Assembly (NCBI RefSeq): GCF_900105185.1
Contig: NZ_FNTJ01000001.1
Coordinates: 62,001 to 126,000 of the forward strand
Length of the DNA: 64,000 bases
Origin: Pseudomonas saponiphila
GTDB lineage: Bacteria > Pseudomonadota > Gammaproteobacteria > Pseudomonadales > Pseudomonadaceae
Direction: 5' to 3'
Within the stretch, counting starts at the first letter, position 1. The number at the start of each line of letters is the position of its first letter. This document shows, piece after piece, positions 18,746-26,828 of this stretch. The translations under genes were made by a program, and so were the position numbers. Below the pieces are notes generated by a model that was not told where the DNA came from, made no database searches, and worked only from the letters and a program-made list of their open reading frames with translations.

Positions 18746-19531
18746 TTATTGCCCGGCGTCGGTCCTGGGCGGTTTGCTGGCATCCATGCCGAACCATTTC
18801 TCCGATAGGGCCATCAGTCGCCCATCGGCCTTGATCCGCTGCAGGGCGCTGTCCAGGCTGGCCTGGAACGCCGGGTTACCTTTCTGGAATGGAATCGCCA
18901 GGCTCAGGGTCGGCCCCACCTTGGCCCCTTCCTTCACCGGCAGGCGGCTGTCGCGAATGGCGTAGGGAATCAACAGGCGATCGCTGATGGCGGCGTCGAT
19001 CTGTTTGTCCGCCACGTCCTTGATCGGTTGCTGGGCATCGGCGTAGCTGCGCAGATTGATCCCTTCCACGGTGCGCGCCTGGTCGACGAACTGGCTGCCC
19101 TGAGCCACGCCCAGGGCCTGGCCGCGCAGGGCCTGCAGGGAAAACAGCGGGCGCTGTTCTTCCTTGCGCACGATCAATTGAGCGCTGGAGTAGCTATAGG
19201 GCTCGCTGAAATCGAAACGATCCTTGAGTTCCGGGGTCACTGCTATGTGGTTGATGGCCACGTCGAAGCGGCCGCTTTCAACACCGGGCAGCAGGTCGGC
19301 GGCAGCCGTCACCACGAAGTCCGGGCGCACATCCAGCTCACTGGCCAGCAACTGTCCCAGCTCCACCTCGAAACCGGTGAGTTTGCCGTCATCCTTGAAG
19401 TTGAAGGGTGGCGCATTGGCTTCCAGGGCGATGCGCAGTTCCCCGCGATCATTGATGTCGTCCATCAGTTCGGCTTGAGCGCAAGTGCTCACAAGGGGCA
19501 GCAAAAGTATCAGGCCAGGCAGGAAACGCAT
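18746..19531 (-). CDS. periplasmic amino-acid-binding protein (SBP_bac_3 / FliY-like), orphan
   Basis: Predicted 261 aa with signal peptide MRFLPGLILLLPLVSTCAQA, then the family-3 solute-binding fold: GELRIALEANAPPFNF, GFEVELGQLL, and GRFDVAINHIAVTPELKDRFDFSEPY. ATG 19531 has AAGGAG 5 bp upstream; the GTG at 19537 falls inside that spacing and is rejected. PAO1 has a FliY/cystine-type binding protein at this position next to a permease. Here no permease or ATPase is adjacent, so it must use a distant transporter or sense ligand. The ligand is unknown. Confidence 0.85.
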   Translation of the reverse strand: MRFLPGLILLLPLVSTCAQAELMDDINDRGELRIALEANAPPFNFKDDGKLTGFEVELGQLLASELDVRPDFVVTAAADLLPGVESGRFDVAINHIAVTPELKDRFDFSEPYSYSSAQLIVRKEEQRPLFSLQALRGQALGVAQGSQFVDQARTVEGINLRSYADAQQPIKDVADKQIDAAISDRLLIPYAIRDSRLPVKEGAKVGPTLSLAIPFQKGNPAFQASLDSALQRIKADGRLMALSEKWFGMDASKPPRTDAGQ

Positions 19532-19663
19532 GGTCACTCCTTGAATTTATATGAGCGATGCGCCGTTCAGGCTCGCTTTGCTAAGGTGTTGAGTGCCTTC
19601 GACAACGAATCGCCACGAAGTTGTCATCACCGTAAAAGAATTGCGGAAAAACTGGAGAAGATA

Positions 19664-20101
19664 ATGAAAACTTTTATGTCTCGTGCGGCCCTGGCCGGGC
19701 TGTTGCTTGGTGCCTCGATGCTGGCCGGCGCAGCGGAAATACCGCGCACTGCAGCCCCCGCCGGTGCCAAGGTGTTCATCGTTTCCCCCGCTGACGGGGC
19801 CGTTGTGGACAAGACCTTTACCGTCAAGTTCGGCGTTGAAGGCATCGCCCTGGCCCCGGCCGGTGATCAGACCGCCAACACCGGCCACCATCACCTGTTG
19901 ATCGACGTCGACCAGCTGCCGGCCGAGAACCTGCCGATTCCGATGGACGCCAACCACCTGCACTTCGGCAAGGCCCAGACCGAAACCGAAGTGACCCTGG
20001 CCCCCGGCAAGCACACCCTGCAACTGGAACTGGGCGACAAGAACCACGTGCCGTTCGACCCGGTCATCGTCTCCAAGAAAATCACAGTGACAGTGAAATA
20101 A
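19664..20101 (+). CDS. secreted DUF4399 domain protein
   Basis: Predicted 145 aa with a signal peptide (MKTFMSRAALAGLLLGASMLAGAA) and an immunoglobulin-like DUF4399 domain. The domain contains FIVSPADGAVVDKTFTVKFGVEG and a histidine-rich NTGHHHLLIDVD segment that could bind metal. ATG 19664 follows TGGAGAAG; the long upstream frame lacks these features and is discarded. Probably periplasmic; function unknown. Confidence 0.8.
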   Translation: MKTFMSRAALAGLLLGASMLAGAAEIPRTAAPAGAKVFIVSPADGAVVDKTFTVKFGVEGIALAPAGDQTANTGHHHLLIDVDQLPAENLPIPMDANHLHFGKAQTETEVTLAPGKHTLQLELGDKNHVPFDPVIVSKKITVTVK

Positions 20102-20110
20102 TCGTAAATG

Positions 20111-20156
20111 CCACGCAAAAAAAGGGAGCCGATCAAGGCTCCCTTTTTTTGCGTGG
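20111..20156. terminator. bidirectional terminator between the DUF4399 gene and serA
   Basis: A perfect 20-bp inverted repeat (20111-20130 and 20137-20156) has core AAGGGAGCC / GGCTCCCTT, flanked by A7 and T7 tracts and a GATCAA loop. It serves the plus-strand gene and the convergent serA equally well. Confidence 0.9.
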
Positions 20157-20172
20157 CTAGCGGCAAGGTTTT

Positions 20173-20241
20173 AGCTACAAGCTGCAAGTAAGAGCGGGCT
20201 CTGGCTTGCAGCTTGAAACTTGCCGCTTGAAGCTGCTCTTA
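20173..20241. repeat. palindromic repeat of the CAAGCTGCAAG family, copy 1
   Basis: CAAGCTGCAAG (20178-20188) pairs with CTTGCAGCTTG (20205-20215), followed by a degenerate second arm (ACTTGCCGCTTGAAGCTGC). It overlaps the serA 3' end. Related copies lie near 41470 and 51790. It is unlike the GTAGGAGC REPs. Confidence 0.6.
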
Positions 20242-21468
20242 GAACAGCACGCGGCAACGGATGGTGCCGTTGATGTGCTGCAGCTTCTCTTGCGCCAGGT
20301 CCGAGTACTCGGCGTCGACGTCGATCACCACGTAGCCGACCTTTTCGTTGGTCTGCAGGAACTGACCGGAGATGTTGATGCCGTTTTCGGCGAAGACCTT
20401 GTTGATCTCGCTCATCACGCCCGGGATGTTCTCGTGGATGTGCAGCAGACGGTGCTTGCCAGGGTGGGCCGGCAGCGCCACTTCCGGGAAGTTGACCGAG
20501 GATACCGAAGTACCGTTGTCGCTGTACTTGACCAGCTTCTCTGCCACTTCCAGGCCGATGTTGGCCTGGGCTTCAGCGGTGGAACCGCCGATGTGCGGAG
20601 TCAGGATCACGTTGTCCAGGCCGCGCAGCGGGCTTTCGAACTCTTCGTCGTTGGAACGCGGCTCGACCGGGAATACGTCGATGGCCGCGCCGATCAGGTG
20701 CTTGTCCTTGATCGCCTCCGCCAGGGCGTCCAGCTCGACCACGGTGCCGCGAGCGGCGTTGATCAGGATGCCGCCCTTCTTGATGGCGCGAATTTCCTTC
20801 TCGCCGATCATCCACTGGGTGGCCGGGGTTTCCGGTACGTGCAGGGTCACGATGTCGGACATGCCCAGCAGTTCGTGCAGGTTGCCCACTTGGGTGGCGT
20901 TGCCCAGCGGCAGCTTGGTCACGGTGTCGTAGAAGAACACCTGCATCCCCAGGCCTTCGGCCAGAACCGACAGTTGGGTACCAATGGAGCCGTAACCGAC
21001 GATACCCAGCTTCTTGCCGCGGATTTCGAAGGAGTTGGCCGCGCTCTTTATCCAGCCGCCACGGTGGCAGGAAGCGTTTTTCTCGGGGATGCCGCGCAGC
21101 AGCAGGATGGCCTCGGCCAGCACCAGTTCGGCAACCGAACGGGTGTTGGAGTAAGGCGCGTTGAACACCGCAATGCCGCGTTCGCGAGCGGCGGACAGGT
21201 CAACCTGGTTGGTGCCGATGCAGAAGCAGCCCACCGCGACCAGTTTCTTCGCGTGGTCGAAGATTTCTTCGGTCAGTTGAGTGCGGGAGCGAATGCCGAT
21301 GAAGTGTGCATCGGCGATCTTTTCCTTGAGCTGGGCTTCCGGCAGAGAACCGGTGAGGTACTCGATGCTGGTGTAGCCGGCGGCCTTGAGGACGTCGACA
21401 GCGGATTGGTGGACGCCTTCGAGGAGAAGGAACTTGATCTTGCTCTTATCGAGAGAAGTCTTGCTCAT
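20239..21468 (-). CDS. serA: D-3-phosphoglycerate dehydrogenase
   Basis: Predicted 409 aa, close to the 410 aa of E. coli SerA. It oxidises 3-phosphoglycerate to 3-phosphohydroxypyruvate, the first step of L-serine synthesis, and typically reduces 2-oxoglutarate to D-2-hydroxyglutarate to recycle NADH. Rossmann motif GIVGYGSIGTQL, catalytic TPHIGGSTAEAQ and a C-terminal ACT domain (HENIPGVMSEINKVF) for serine feedback are visible. The start MSKTSLDK at 21468 matches the family; the upstream 24 codons run into the promoter. Confidence 0.96.
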   Translation of the reverse strand: MSKTSLDKSKIKFLLLEGVHQSAVDVLKAAGYTSIEYLTGSLPEAQLKEKIADAHFIGIRSRTQLTEEIFDHAKKLVAVGCFCIGTNQVDLSAARERGIAVFNAPYSNTRSVAELVLAEAILLLRGIPEKNASCHRGGWIKSAANSFEIRGKKLGIVGYGSIGTQLSVLAEGLGMQVFFYDTVTKLPLGNATQVGNLHELLGMSDIVTLHVPETPATQWMIGEKEIRAIKKGGILINAARGTVVELDALAEAIKDKHLIGAAIDVFPVEPRSNDEEFESPLRGLDNVILTPHIGGSTAEAQANIGLEVAEKLVKYSDNGTSVSSVNFPEVALPAHPGKHRLLHIHENIPGVMSEINKVFAENGINISGQFLQTNEKVGYVVIDVDAEYSDLAQEKLQHINGTIRCRVLF

Positions 21469-21560
21469 CTGCGTAAACCTGTGTCCCGGAGAAAAATGGC
21501 AGGGAAATGGACAGCTTGAGCTGACCTGGACGGCATGCAACCGCCACCGCGGAAAGGCCC

Positions 21561-21604
21561 TTGGGCACTCTCCAGCGGGGGCGGTATGCTAGCATACGCG
21601 CCCC
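21561..21604. promoter_or_regulatory. divergent serA / D-2-HG dehydrogenase promoter region with palindrome
   Basis: A perfect 14-bp palindrome GTATGCTAGCATAC (21584-21597) is flanked by GGGGCG and CGCCCC. Its two halves each read TATGCT, a plausible -10 on either strand. For the plus strand TTGGGC (21561-21566) lies 18 bp upstream. No good -35 was seen for serA. It may be a promoter core, an operator, or both. Confidence 0.5.
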
Positions 21605-21672
21605 GCTAAACACTCATTCCTGCGACGTGAAGCGTTCTCAGGATGACCATGAATTGTTCGAGAGTTCTGTCG

Positions 21673-23067
21673 ATGACCAATCCTGCCCTGATTGATGAAC
21701 TGAAGACCCTGGTTGAGCCTGGCAAGGTGTTGACCGATGCTGGCTCCCTGGAGGCTTACGGCAAGGATTGGACCAAGCATTTCGCCCCGGCACCCACGGC
21801 CATCGTGTTTCCCAAGACCATCGAGCAGGTTCAGGCCATCGTGCGCTGGGCCAATCAGCACCGGGTGGCCCTGGTGCCTTCCGGCGGACGTACCGGCCTG
21901 TCGGCCGCCGCCGTAGCAGCCAATGGCGAAGTGGTGGTGTCTTTCGACTACATGAACCAGATTCTCGACCTGAACCTGACGGATCGCACTGCGGTATGCC
22001 AGCCGGGCGTGGTCACCGAGCAGTTGCAGAACCTCGCGCAAGAAAACGGCCTCTACTACCCGGTGGATTTCGCTTCGGCAGGTTCCAGCCAGATTGGCGG
22101 CAATATCGGCACCAATGCCGGTGGAATCAAGGTCATTCGCTACGGCATGACCCGCAACTGGGTGGCCGGCATGAAGGTGGTCACCGGCAAGGGCGATGTG
22201 CTGGAGCTGAACAAGGATCTGATCAAGAACGCCACCGGCTATGACCTGCGCCAGCTGTTCATCGGTGCGGAAGGCACTCTGGGGTTCGTGGTCGAGGCCA
22301 CCATGCGCCTGGATCGGGCGCCGAAGAACCTCACCGCGATGGTGCTCGGCACCGCCGACTTCGATTCCATCATGCCGGTGCTGCACGCCTTCCAGAGCAA
22401 GCTCGATCTGACCGCCTTCGAATTCTTCTCCGACAAGGCCCTGGCCAAGGTCCTGGCCCGTGGCGACGTACCGGCACCGTTCGAATCCGACTGCCCGTTC
22501 TACGCGCTGCTGGAGTTCGAAGCGACCACCGAGGAAGTGGCCAACCAGGCCCTGGAAACCTTCGAGCACTGTGTCGAGCAGGGCTGGGTCCTGGACGGGG
22601 TGATGAGCCAGAGCGAAACCCAGTTGCAGAACCTGTGGAAGCTGCGCGAGTACATCTCCGAAACCATCTCCCACTGGACGCCCTACAAGAACGACATTTC
22701 GGTCACCGTGTCGAAAGTCCCGGCCTTCCTCCAGGAAATCGACGCCATCGTCGGCAAACACTACCCGGATTTCGAAATCGTCTGGTTCGGCCACATCGGC
22801 GACGGCAACCTGCACCTGAACATCCTCAAGCCGGACAACCTGAGCAAGGACGAGTTCTTTGCCAAGTGCGCCACGGTCAACAAGTGGGTGTTCGAAACCG
22901 TCGAAAAGTACAACGGTTCGATTTCCGCCGAACACGGCGTGGGCATGACCAAGCGCGATTACCTGACCTACAGCCGCTCGCCGGTGGAGATCGAGTACAT
23001 GAAGGCGGTCAAGGCAGTGTTCGATCCCAACGGCATCATGAACCCGGGCAAGATCTTCGCCGTTTGA
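21673..23067 (+). CDS. D-2-hydroxyglutarate dehydrogenase (FAD-linked oxidase)
   Basis: Predicted 464 aa VAO/PCMH flavoprotein. The FAD-binding stretch is VPSGGRTGLSAAAVA, and the C-terminal half has the HIGDGNLHLNI metal/substrate site and EHGVGMTKRDYL. It should oxidise D-2-hydroxyglutarate, the by-product of SerA, back to 2-oxoglutarate, passing electrons to an ETF. Such coupling with SerA has been described in Pseudomonas, and the divergent pairing here fits. ATG 21673 (MTNPAL) gives the family length; ATG 21643 would add ten unsupported residues. Confidence 0.88.
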   Translation: MTNPALIDELKTLVEPGKVLTDAGSLEAYGKDWTKHFAPAPTAIVFPKTIEQVQAIVRWANQHRVALVPSGGRTGLSAAAVAANGEVVVSFDYMNQILDLNLTDRTAVCQPGVVTEQLQNLAQENGLYYPVDFASAGSSQIGGNIGTNAGGIKVIRYGMTRNWVAGMKVVTGKGDVLELNKDLIKNATGYDLRQLFIGAEGTLGFVVEATMRLDRAPKNLTAMVLGTADFDSIMPVLHAFQSKLDLTAFEFFSDKALAKVLARGDVPAPFESDCPFYALLEFEATTEEVANQALETFEHCVEQGWVLDGVMSQSETQLQNLWKLREYISETISHWTPYKNDISVTVSKVPAFLQEIDAIVGKHYPDFEIVWFGHIGDGNLHLNILKPDNLSKDEFFAKCATVNKWVFETVEKYNGSISAEHGVGMTKRDYLTYSRSPVEIEYMKAVKAVFDPNGIMNPGKIFAV

Positions 23068-23110
23068 GCGCAAGCGGCACCCTGATGAAGCACACAAGCA
23101 GGAGTCGGTA

Positions 23111-23776
23111 ATGAGCTATCAGCACCAGTATGTCGACGGTACCCGGATCCATTTTCCGGTAGGCAAGTTGGTATGCATCGGCCGCAACTACGCCGAGCAC
23201 GCCCGGGAATTGGACAACCCGGTTCCTACCGAACCCCTGCTGTTTATCAAGCCGGGCAGTTGTGTGGTGCCGCTGGAAGGGGGTTTCGCCATTCCCACCG
23301 AGCGTGGCTCGGTGCACTACGAGGCGGAGATTGCGGTGTTGATCGGCAAGCCGCTGTCCACCCAGCCCAGTCGTGAAGAGGTGCTGGACGCCATCTCCGG
23401 TTTTGCCCCGGCGCTGGACCTGACCCTGCGGGACAAGCAGGCCGAGCTGAAGGCCAAGGGCCTGCCATGGGAGATTTCCAAGTGTTTCGATGGGGCGGCG
23501 GTGCTGGCGCCCTTCGTGGTGAGCAGCAGCTTTGCCGACCTGGCCGACATCGGCATCCGCCTGACCATCAACGGTCAAGTGCGCCAGGACGGCAACAGCA
23601 GCGCCATGCTCAATCCCATCGTGCCGATGATTCAGTACATGGCCGGTTGCTTCTCCTTGCAGGCCGGCGACGTCATTCTCACCGGCACACCGGTGGGGGT
23701 TGGCCCACTGAATGTCGGTGATGAGCTGGTGCTGGAGTTGCCGGGCGTCAGTCGTTTCACCAGCAGCGTCCGTTGA
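23111..23776 (+). CDS. fumarylacetoacetate hydrolase family protein
   Basis: Predicted 221 aa, short FAH-fold protein (FahA C-terminal-domain type, like YcgM/FAHD1). Motifs are CIGRNYAEHARELDN at the start, metal-binding YEAEIAVLIGK and LTGTPVGVGPL near the end. Likely an acylpyruvase, oxaloacetate decarboxylase or related C-C hydrolase; substrate not readable. AGGAGTCGGTA precedes the ATG. It starts 43 bp after the hydroxyglutarate dehydrogenase and is probably co-transcribed. Confidence 0.85.
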   Translation: MSYQHQYVDGTRIHFPVGKLVCIGRNYAEHARELDNPVPTEPLLFIKPGSCVVPLEGGFAIPTERGSVHYEAEIAVLIGKPLSTQPSREEVLDAISGFAPALDLTLRDKQAELKAKGLPWEISKCFDGAAVLAPFVVSSSFADLADIGIRLTINGQVRQDGNSSAMLNPIVPMIQYMAGCFSLQAGDVILTGTPVGVGPLNVGDELVLELPGVSRFTSSVR

Positions 23777-23940
23777 TCTGAATCTCTTTGCGCTGGCCCC
23801 CTAATCCGGGGCTCGGCGCAGAGAGCTCAGCGAGCTTTAACCGGTTTTTCACATTTACTCCGGATAATTCCGATGCTTATGGTTCGCGGATCCGAAATTC
23901 GTGTGCTATTACCATTGGCCGAGCTTCTGGAATCTGTGTG

Positions 23941-24867
23941 ATGGACGCCCACCTACTACCCAAACCTCACCTTGTCCGCCGCCTGCGCCTGCGCATGCGC
24001 TGGTACTCCTGGCTGCTGCTGGCCGGTGTGATCTGCTATGGCGTTGCCAGTGTCATGCACTGGGATGATCGTGGCGCGCTTTGGGTTCAGGAAGGCTTTG
24101 TCAGTAGCGCTGAGCGTAACGCCAGTGTCTGGTTGCCCAGTTATCGGGCGGTCATCGATGCCAAGGTCCTGCCGGGGATGGAGCGCGATGAAGCCTCCGA
24201 CCTTTCCTACAATCCGCACACCAAAACCCTGTTTTCAGTGATGGGCAAGAATCCGTTCCTGGTGGAACTGACCCTGCAAGGCGACGTCCTGCGCAAAATG
24301 CCGCTGGTGGGTTGGAACAATCCGGAAGGGGTGGCAGTCCTGGAAAACGGCCTGCTGGCGATCGTCGATGAGCGCCAGCATTCGCTGGTGATCGTCAAGG
24401 TCGACGGCAACACCCAAGCGCTGAATATCGCTGATTTCCCCCAGTACGATCTGGGTCCTTCGAAAGACCAGAACAAGGCGTTCGAAGCCATCGCCTGGAA
24501 CCCGCGCAAGCAGCAACTGCTGCTGGGTGAGGAGCGTCCCCCGGCCTTGTTCACCTGGAACAGCGATGGCAGTCAGGTGCTCAAGGGCGACAAGCAGAAG
24601 CTGGCCAGCGACGAACTCGACCTGCGCAACCTCTCGGCCCTGGGCATCGACCCGCGGACCGGTCATGTCTTGGTGCTGTCCGCCGACTCCCACCTGCTGC
24701 TGGAGCTGGACGAGCAGGGCGAGCAAGTCAGCTTCATGGCCTTGCTCGGCGGCTTCAACGGCTTGAAAAAAACCATTCCCCGGGCCGAAGGCGTGGCCAT
24801 GGATGAAGCCGGCAACCTGTACATGGTCAGCGAGCCCAACCTGTTCTATCGCTTCGAGAAGCAGTGA
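23941..24867 (+). CDS. SdiA-regulated domain protein, membrane-anchored beta-propeller (copy 1)
   Basis: Predicted 308 aa. After a basic N-terminus a hydrophobic segment (about 24-44, WYSWLLLAGVICYGVASVM) anchors a YjiK/SdiA-regulated-type propeller: EASDLSYNPHTKTLFSVM, NPEGVAVLENG, DERQHSLVIVKVD and a C-terminal EGVAMDEAGNLYMVSEPNLFYRF. The extracytoplasmic propeller may bind a ligand or calcium; function unknown. The start at 23941 is chosen over upstream codons because the hydrophobic segment then sits near the N-terminus, but no strong ribosome-binding site is present. It is followed by a paralogue. Confidence 0.72.
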   Translation: MDAHLLPKPHLVRRLRLRMRWYSWLLLAGVICYGVASVMHWDDRGALWVQEGFVSSAERNASVWLPSYRAVIDAKVLPGMERDEASDLSYNPHTKTLFSVMGKNPFLVELTLQGDVLRKMPLVGWNNPEGVAVLENGLLAIVDERQHSLVIVKVDGNTQALNIADFPQYDLGPSKDQNKAFEAIAWNPRKQQLLLGEERPPALFTWNSDGSQVLKGDKQKLASDELDLRNLSALGIDPRTGHVLVLSADSHLLLELDEQGEQVSFMALLGGFNGLKKTIPRAEGVAMDEAGNLYMVSEPNLFYRFEKQ

Positions 24868-24969
24868 ATCCCGGGCTCGGCGCCTGAGCCGGGCCACTTG
24901 CGGCATTAAGCTTGAATTCAGTCGGCTGTGATATTTCATGCGCCTGTCCTGATTCCGAGCCCGTCCGCC

Positions 24970-25875
24970 ATGTATCGCCTGCCCCGCCTGCAACCCCTCT
25001 ACCTGATTCTCGGCCTGATGGCCGCGCTGCTGGCGGCGTTTGTCCACAACCACCGGTTGTGGCAGCGCGCCTGGTTCGACTGGCAAGCCTACTGGCAGGT
25101 AGCGGCCCCCGAGTCCCTGGGGCTGGGCGACTATCGGGTGGTGCTGGAGGCGCAGCCGATCAAGGGCCTGGACGAAGTCTCGGCGCTGACCTACGACCCC
25201 TTGCGCAATAGCCTGTTCACCGTGACCAACAAGAAGGCCGAGTTGGTCGAGCTGTCCCTGGACGGTCAGGTCTTGCGGCGCATCGCCCTGGTGGGCTTCG
25301 GCGATCCGGAGGCGGTGGAGTTCATCAGCGCCAATACCTACGTGATCAGCGACGAGCGCCAGCACCGGCTGATCAAGATCCAGCTGGACGACGAAACCAC
25401 CGCGGTGGATGCGGCGGAGGCCGAGCAGATTACCCTTGGCGTGCACCTTTCGGGGAACAAGGGCTTCGAAGGACTGGCTTACGATTCAAAGGGCCAGCGC
25501 CTGTTCGTCGCCAAGGAGCGCGACCCGATGCTGATTTATGAGGTGCAGGGCTTTCCCCATCACGATCCGGAAAAAGCCTATGGGGTGCACGTGCTGAATA
25601 ACCCCAAGCGCGATGCCGGCCTTTTTGTGCGCGATCTCTCCAGCCTGCAATACGACGAGCGCAGCGGCCATCTCCTGGCCTTGTCGGACGAGTCGCGGCT
25701 GGTGGTGGAGCTGGACGTGGGCGGGCGCCCGCTCAGCACCCTGGCCCTGGGCCGGGGCAGCCAGGGTTTGCGCAAGGCAGTGCCCCAGGCTGAAGGAATA
25801 GCCATGGATGACGCTGGCAGCCTGTACCTGGTGAGTGAACCGAACCTGTTCTACGTCTTCAAGAAACCCATGTAG
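24970..25875 (+). CDS. SdiA-regulated domain protein, membrane-anchored beta-propeller (copy 2)
   Basis: Predicted 301 aa paralogue of the preceding gene with the same plan: N-terminal hydrophobic segment (about 6-24), DEVSALTYDPLRNSLFTVT, GDPEAVEFISANTY, and a matching C-terminus EGIAMDDAGSLYLVSEPNLFYVF. ATG 24970 is used because the hydrophobic segment follows. The pair looks like an old tandem duplication. The stop codon TAG (25873-25875) lies inside a REP element, so the last residues KKPM may reflect the REP junction. Confidence 0.72.
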   Translation: MYRLPRLQPLYLILGLMAALLAAFVHNHRLWQRAWFDWQAYWQVAAPESLGLGDYRVVLEAQPIKGLDEVSALTYDPLRNSLFTVTNKKAELVELSLDGQVLRRIALVGFGDPEAVEFISANTYVISDERQHRLIKIQLDDETTAVDAAEAEQITLGVHLSGNKGFEGLAYDSKGQRLFVAKERDPMLIYEVQGFPHHDPEKAYGVHVLNNPKRDAGLFVRDLSSLQYDERSGHLLALSDESRLVVELDVGGRPLSTLALGRGSQGLRKAVPQAEGIAMDDAGSLYLVSEPNLFYVFKKPM

Positions 25876-25894
25876 GAGCTGGCTTGCCAGCGAA
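25872..25894. repeat. solitary REP element carrying a stop codon
   Basis: GTAGGAGCTGGCTTGCCAGC and CGAA follow the gene end directly; the first bases GTAG provide the TAG stop of the upstream CDS. A decayed partner arm (CGCTGGCAAACCGGCGG) may lie at about 25913-25929, next to the rpiA stop. Confidence 0.75.
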
Positions 25895-25930
25895 GAGGCC
25901 TTGCGCCGTCCACGCTGGCAAACCGGCGGC

Positions 25931-26602
25931 TCAGGCCTTGAGGGTTTTCACCCCTTCAGCGGTGCCCAGCAGCAGTACATCGGCAGGGCGCGCGGCGAAC
26001 AGGCCGTTGGTGACCACGCCGACGATGGCGTTGATCTGGCTTTCCAGTTCCACCGGGTTGGTGATCTGCATGTTGTGCACGTCGAGGATGATGTTGCCGT
26101 TGTCGGTGATCACGCCTTCGCGGTACACCGGGTCGCCGCCCAGCTTCACCAGTTCACGGGCCACGTGGCTGCGGGCCATCGGGATCACTTCCACCGGCAG
26201 CGGGAAGTTGCCCAGCACCGGCACCAGCTTGCTGGCGTCGGCGATGCAGATGAAGGTCTTGGCCACGGCGGCGACGATCTTTTCCCGGGTCAGGGCGGCG
26301 CCGCCACCCTTGATCAGGTTCAGGTGCTCGTCGCTTTCGTCGGCGCCGTCGATGTAGAACTCCAGGTCGCTGACGGTATTGAGCTCGTACACCGGAATCC
26401 CGTGGCCCTTGAGGCGCGCGGCGGTGGCTTCGGAGCTGGCCACGGCGCCGTCGAAGGCAGCCTTGTGCAGGGCCAGGGCGTCGATGAAACAGTTGGCGGT
26501 GGAGCCGGTGCCGACCCCGACGATGCTCTTGTCATCGAGTTTCGGGAGGATAAGGTCGACGGCGGCCTGGGCGACGGCCTGTTTGAGTTGATCCTGGGTC
26601 AT
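25931..26602 (-). CDS. rpiA: ribose-5-phosphate isomerase A
   Basis: Predicted 223 aa (E. coli RpiA 219). It interconverts ribose-5-phosphate and ribulose-5-phosphate in the pentose phosphate pathway. Motifs [10 protein letters not shown] (phosphate loop), FYIDGADE (catalytic Asp residues) and [14 protein letters not shown] are present. The ATG at 26602 (MTQDQLKQ) is the family start; the extra upstream frame is promoter DNA. Divergent from ilvA, as in PAO1. Confidence 0.96.
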   Translation of the reverse strand: MTQDQLKQAVAQAAVDLILPKLDDKSIVGVGTGSTANCFIDALALHKAAFDGAVASSEATAARLKGHGIPVYELNTVSDLEFYIDGADESDEHLNLIKGGGAALTREKIVAAVAKTFICIADASKLVPVLGNFPLPVEVIPMARSHVARELVKLGGDPVYREGVITDNGNIILDVHNMQITNPVELESQINAIVGVVTNGLFAARPADVLLLGTAEGVKTLKA

Positions 26603-26828
26603 GCGGGCTCCGAAGCGGGCAAGGGGGGCACAAAGGCCGGCATTATAGGCGCCGTGGCAGATCAGGTCATTGCCCGTTTGGCTAATCGGCCGGGGTGGAC
26701 GGGCGGTTCGCATGGCGGCGGAGAGGTGGCGAGGGCGACGGCTAAAACCTCGGTATTCGTGTGGTCGCCCGGGCAAACGCTGGGTTAGACTCCTTGGCCC
26801 TGCCCAACCCGCTCAGTGATGCTTTCCG

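Noticed and set aside
19028..19663. N-terminal extension of the DUF4399 gene by about 210 codons
   Set aside because: It is antisense to the binding-protein gene; the signal peptide and ribosome-binding site mark the true start at 19664.
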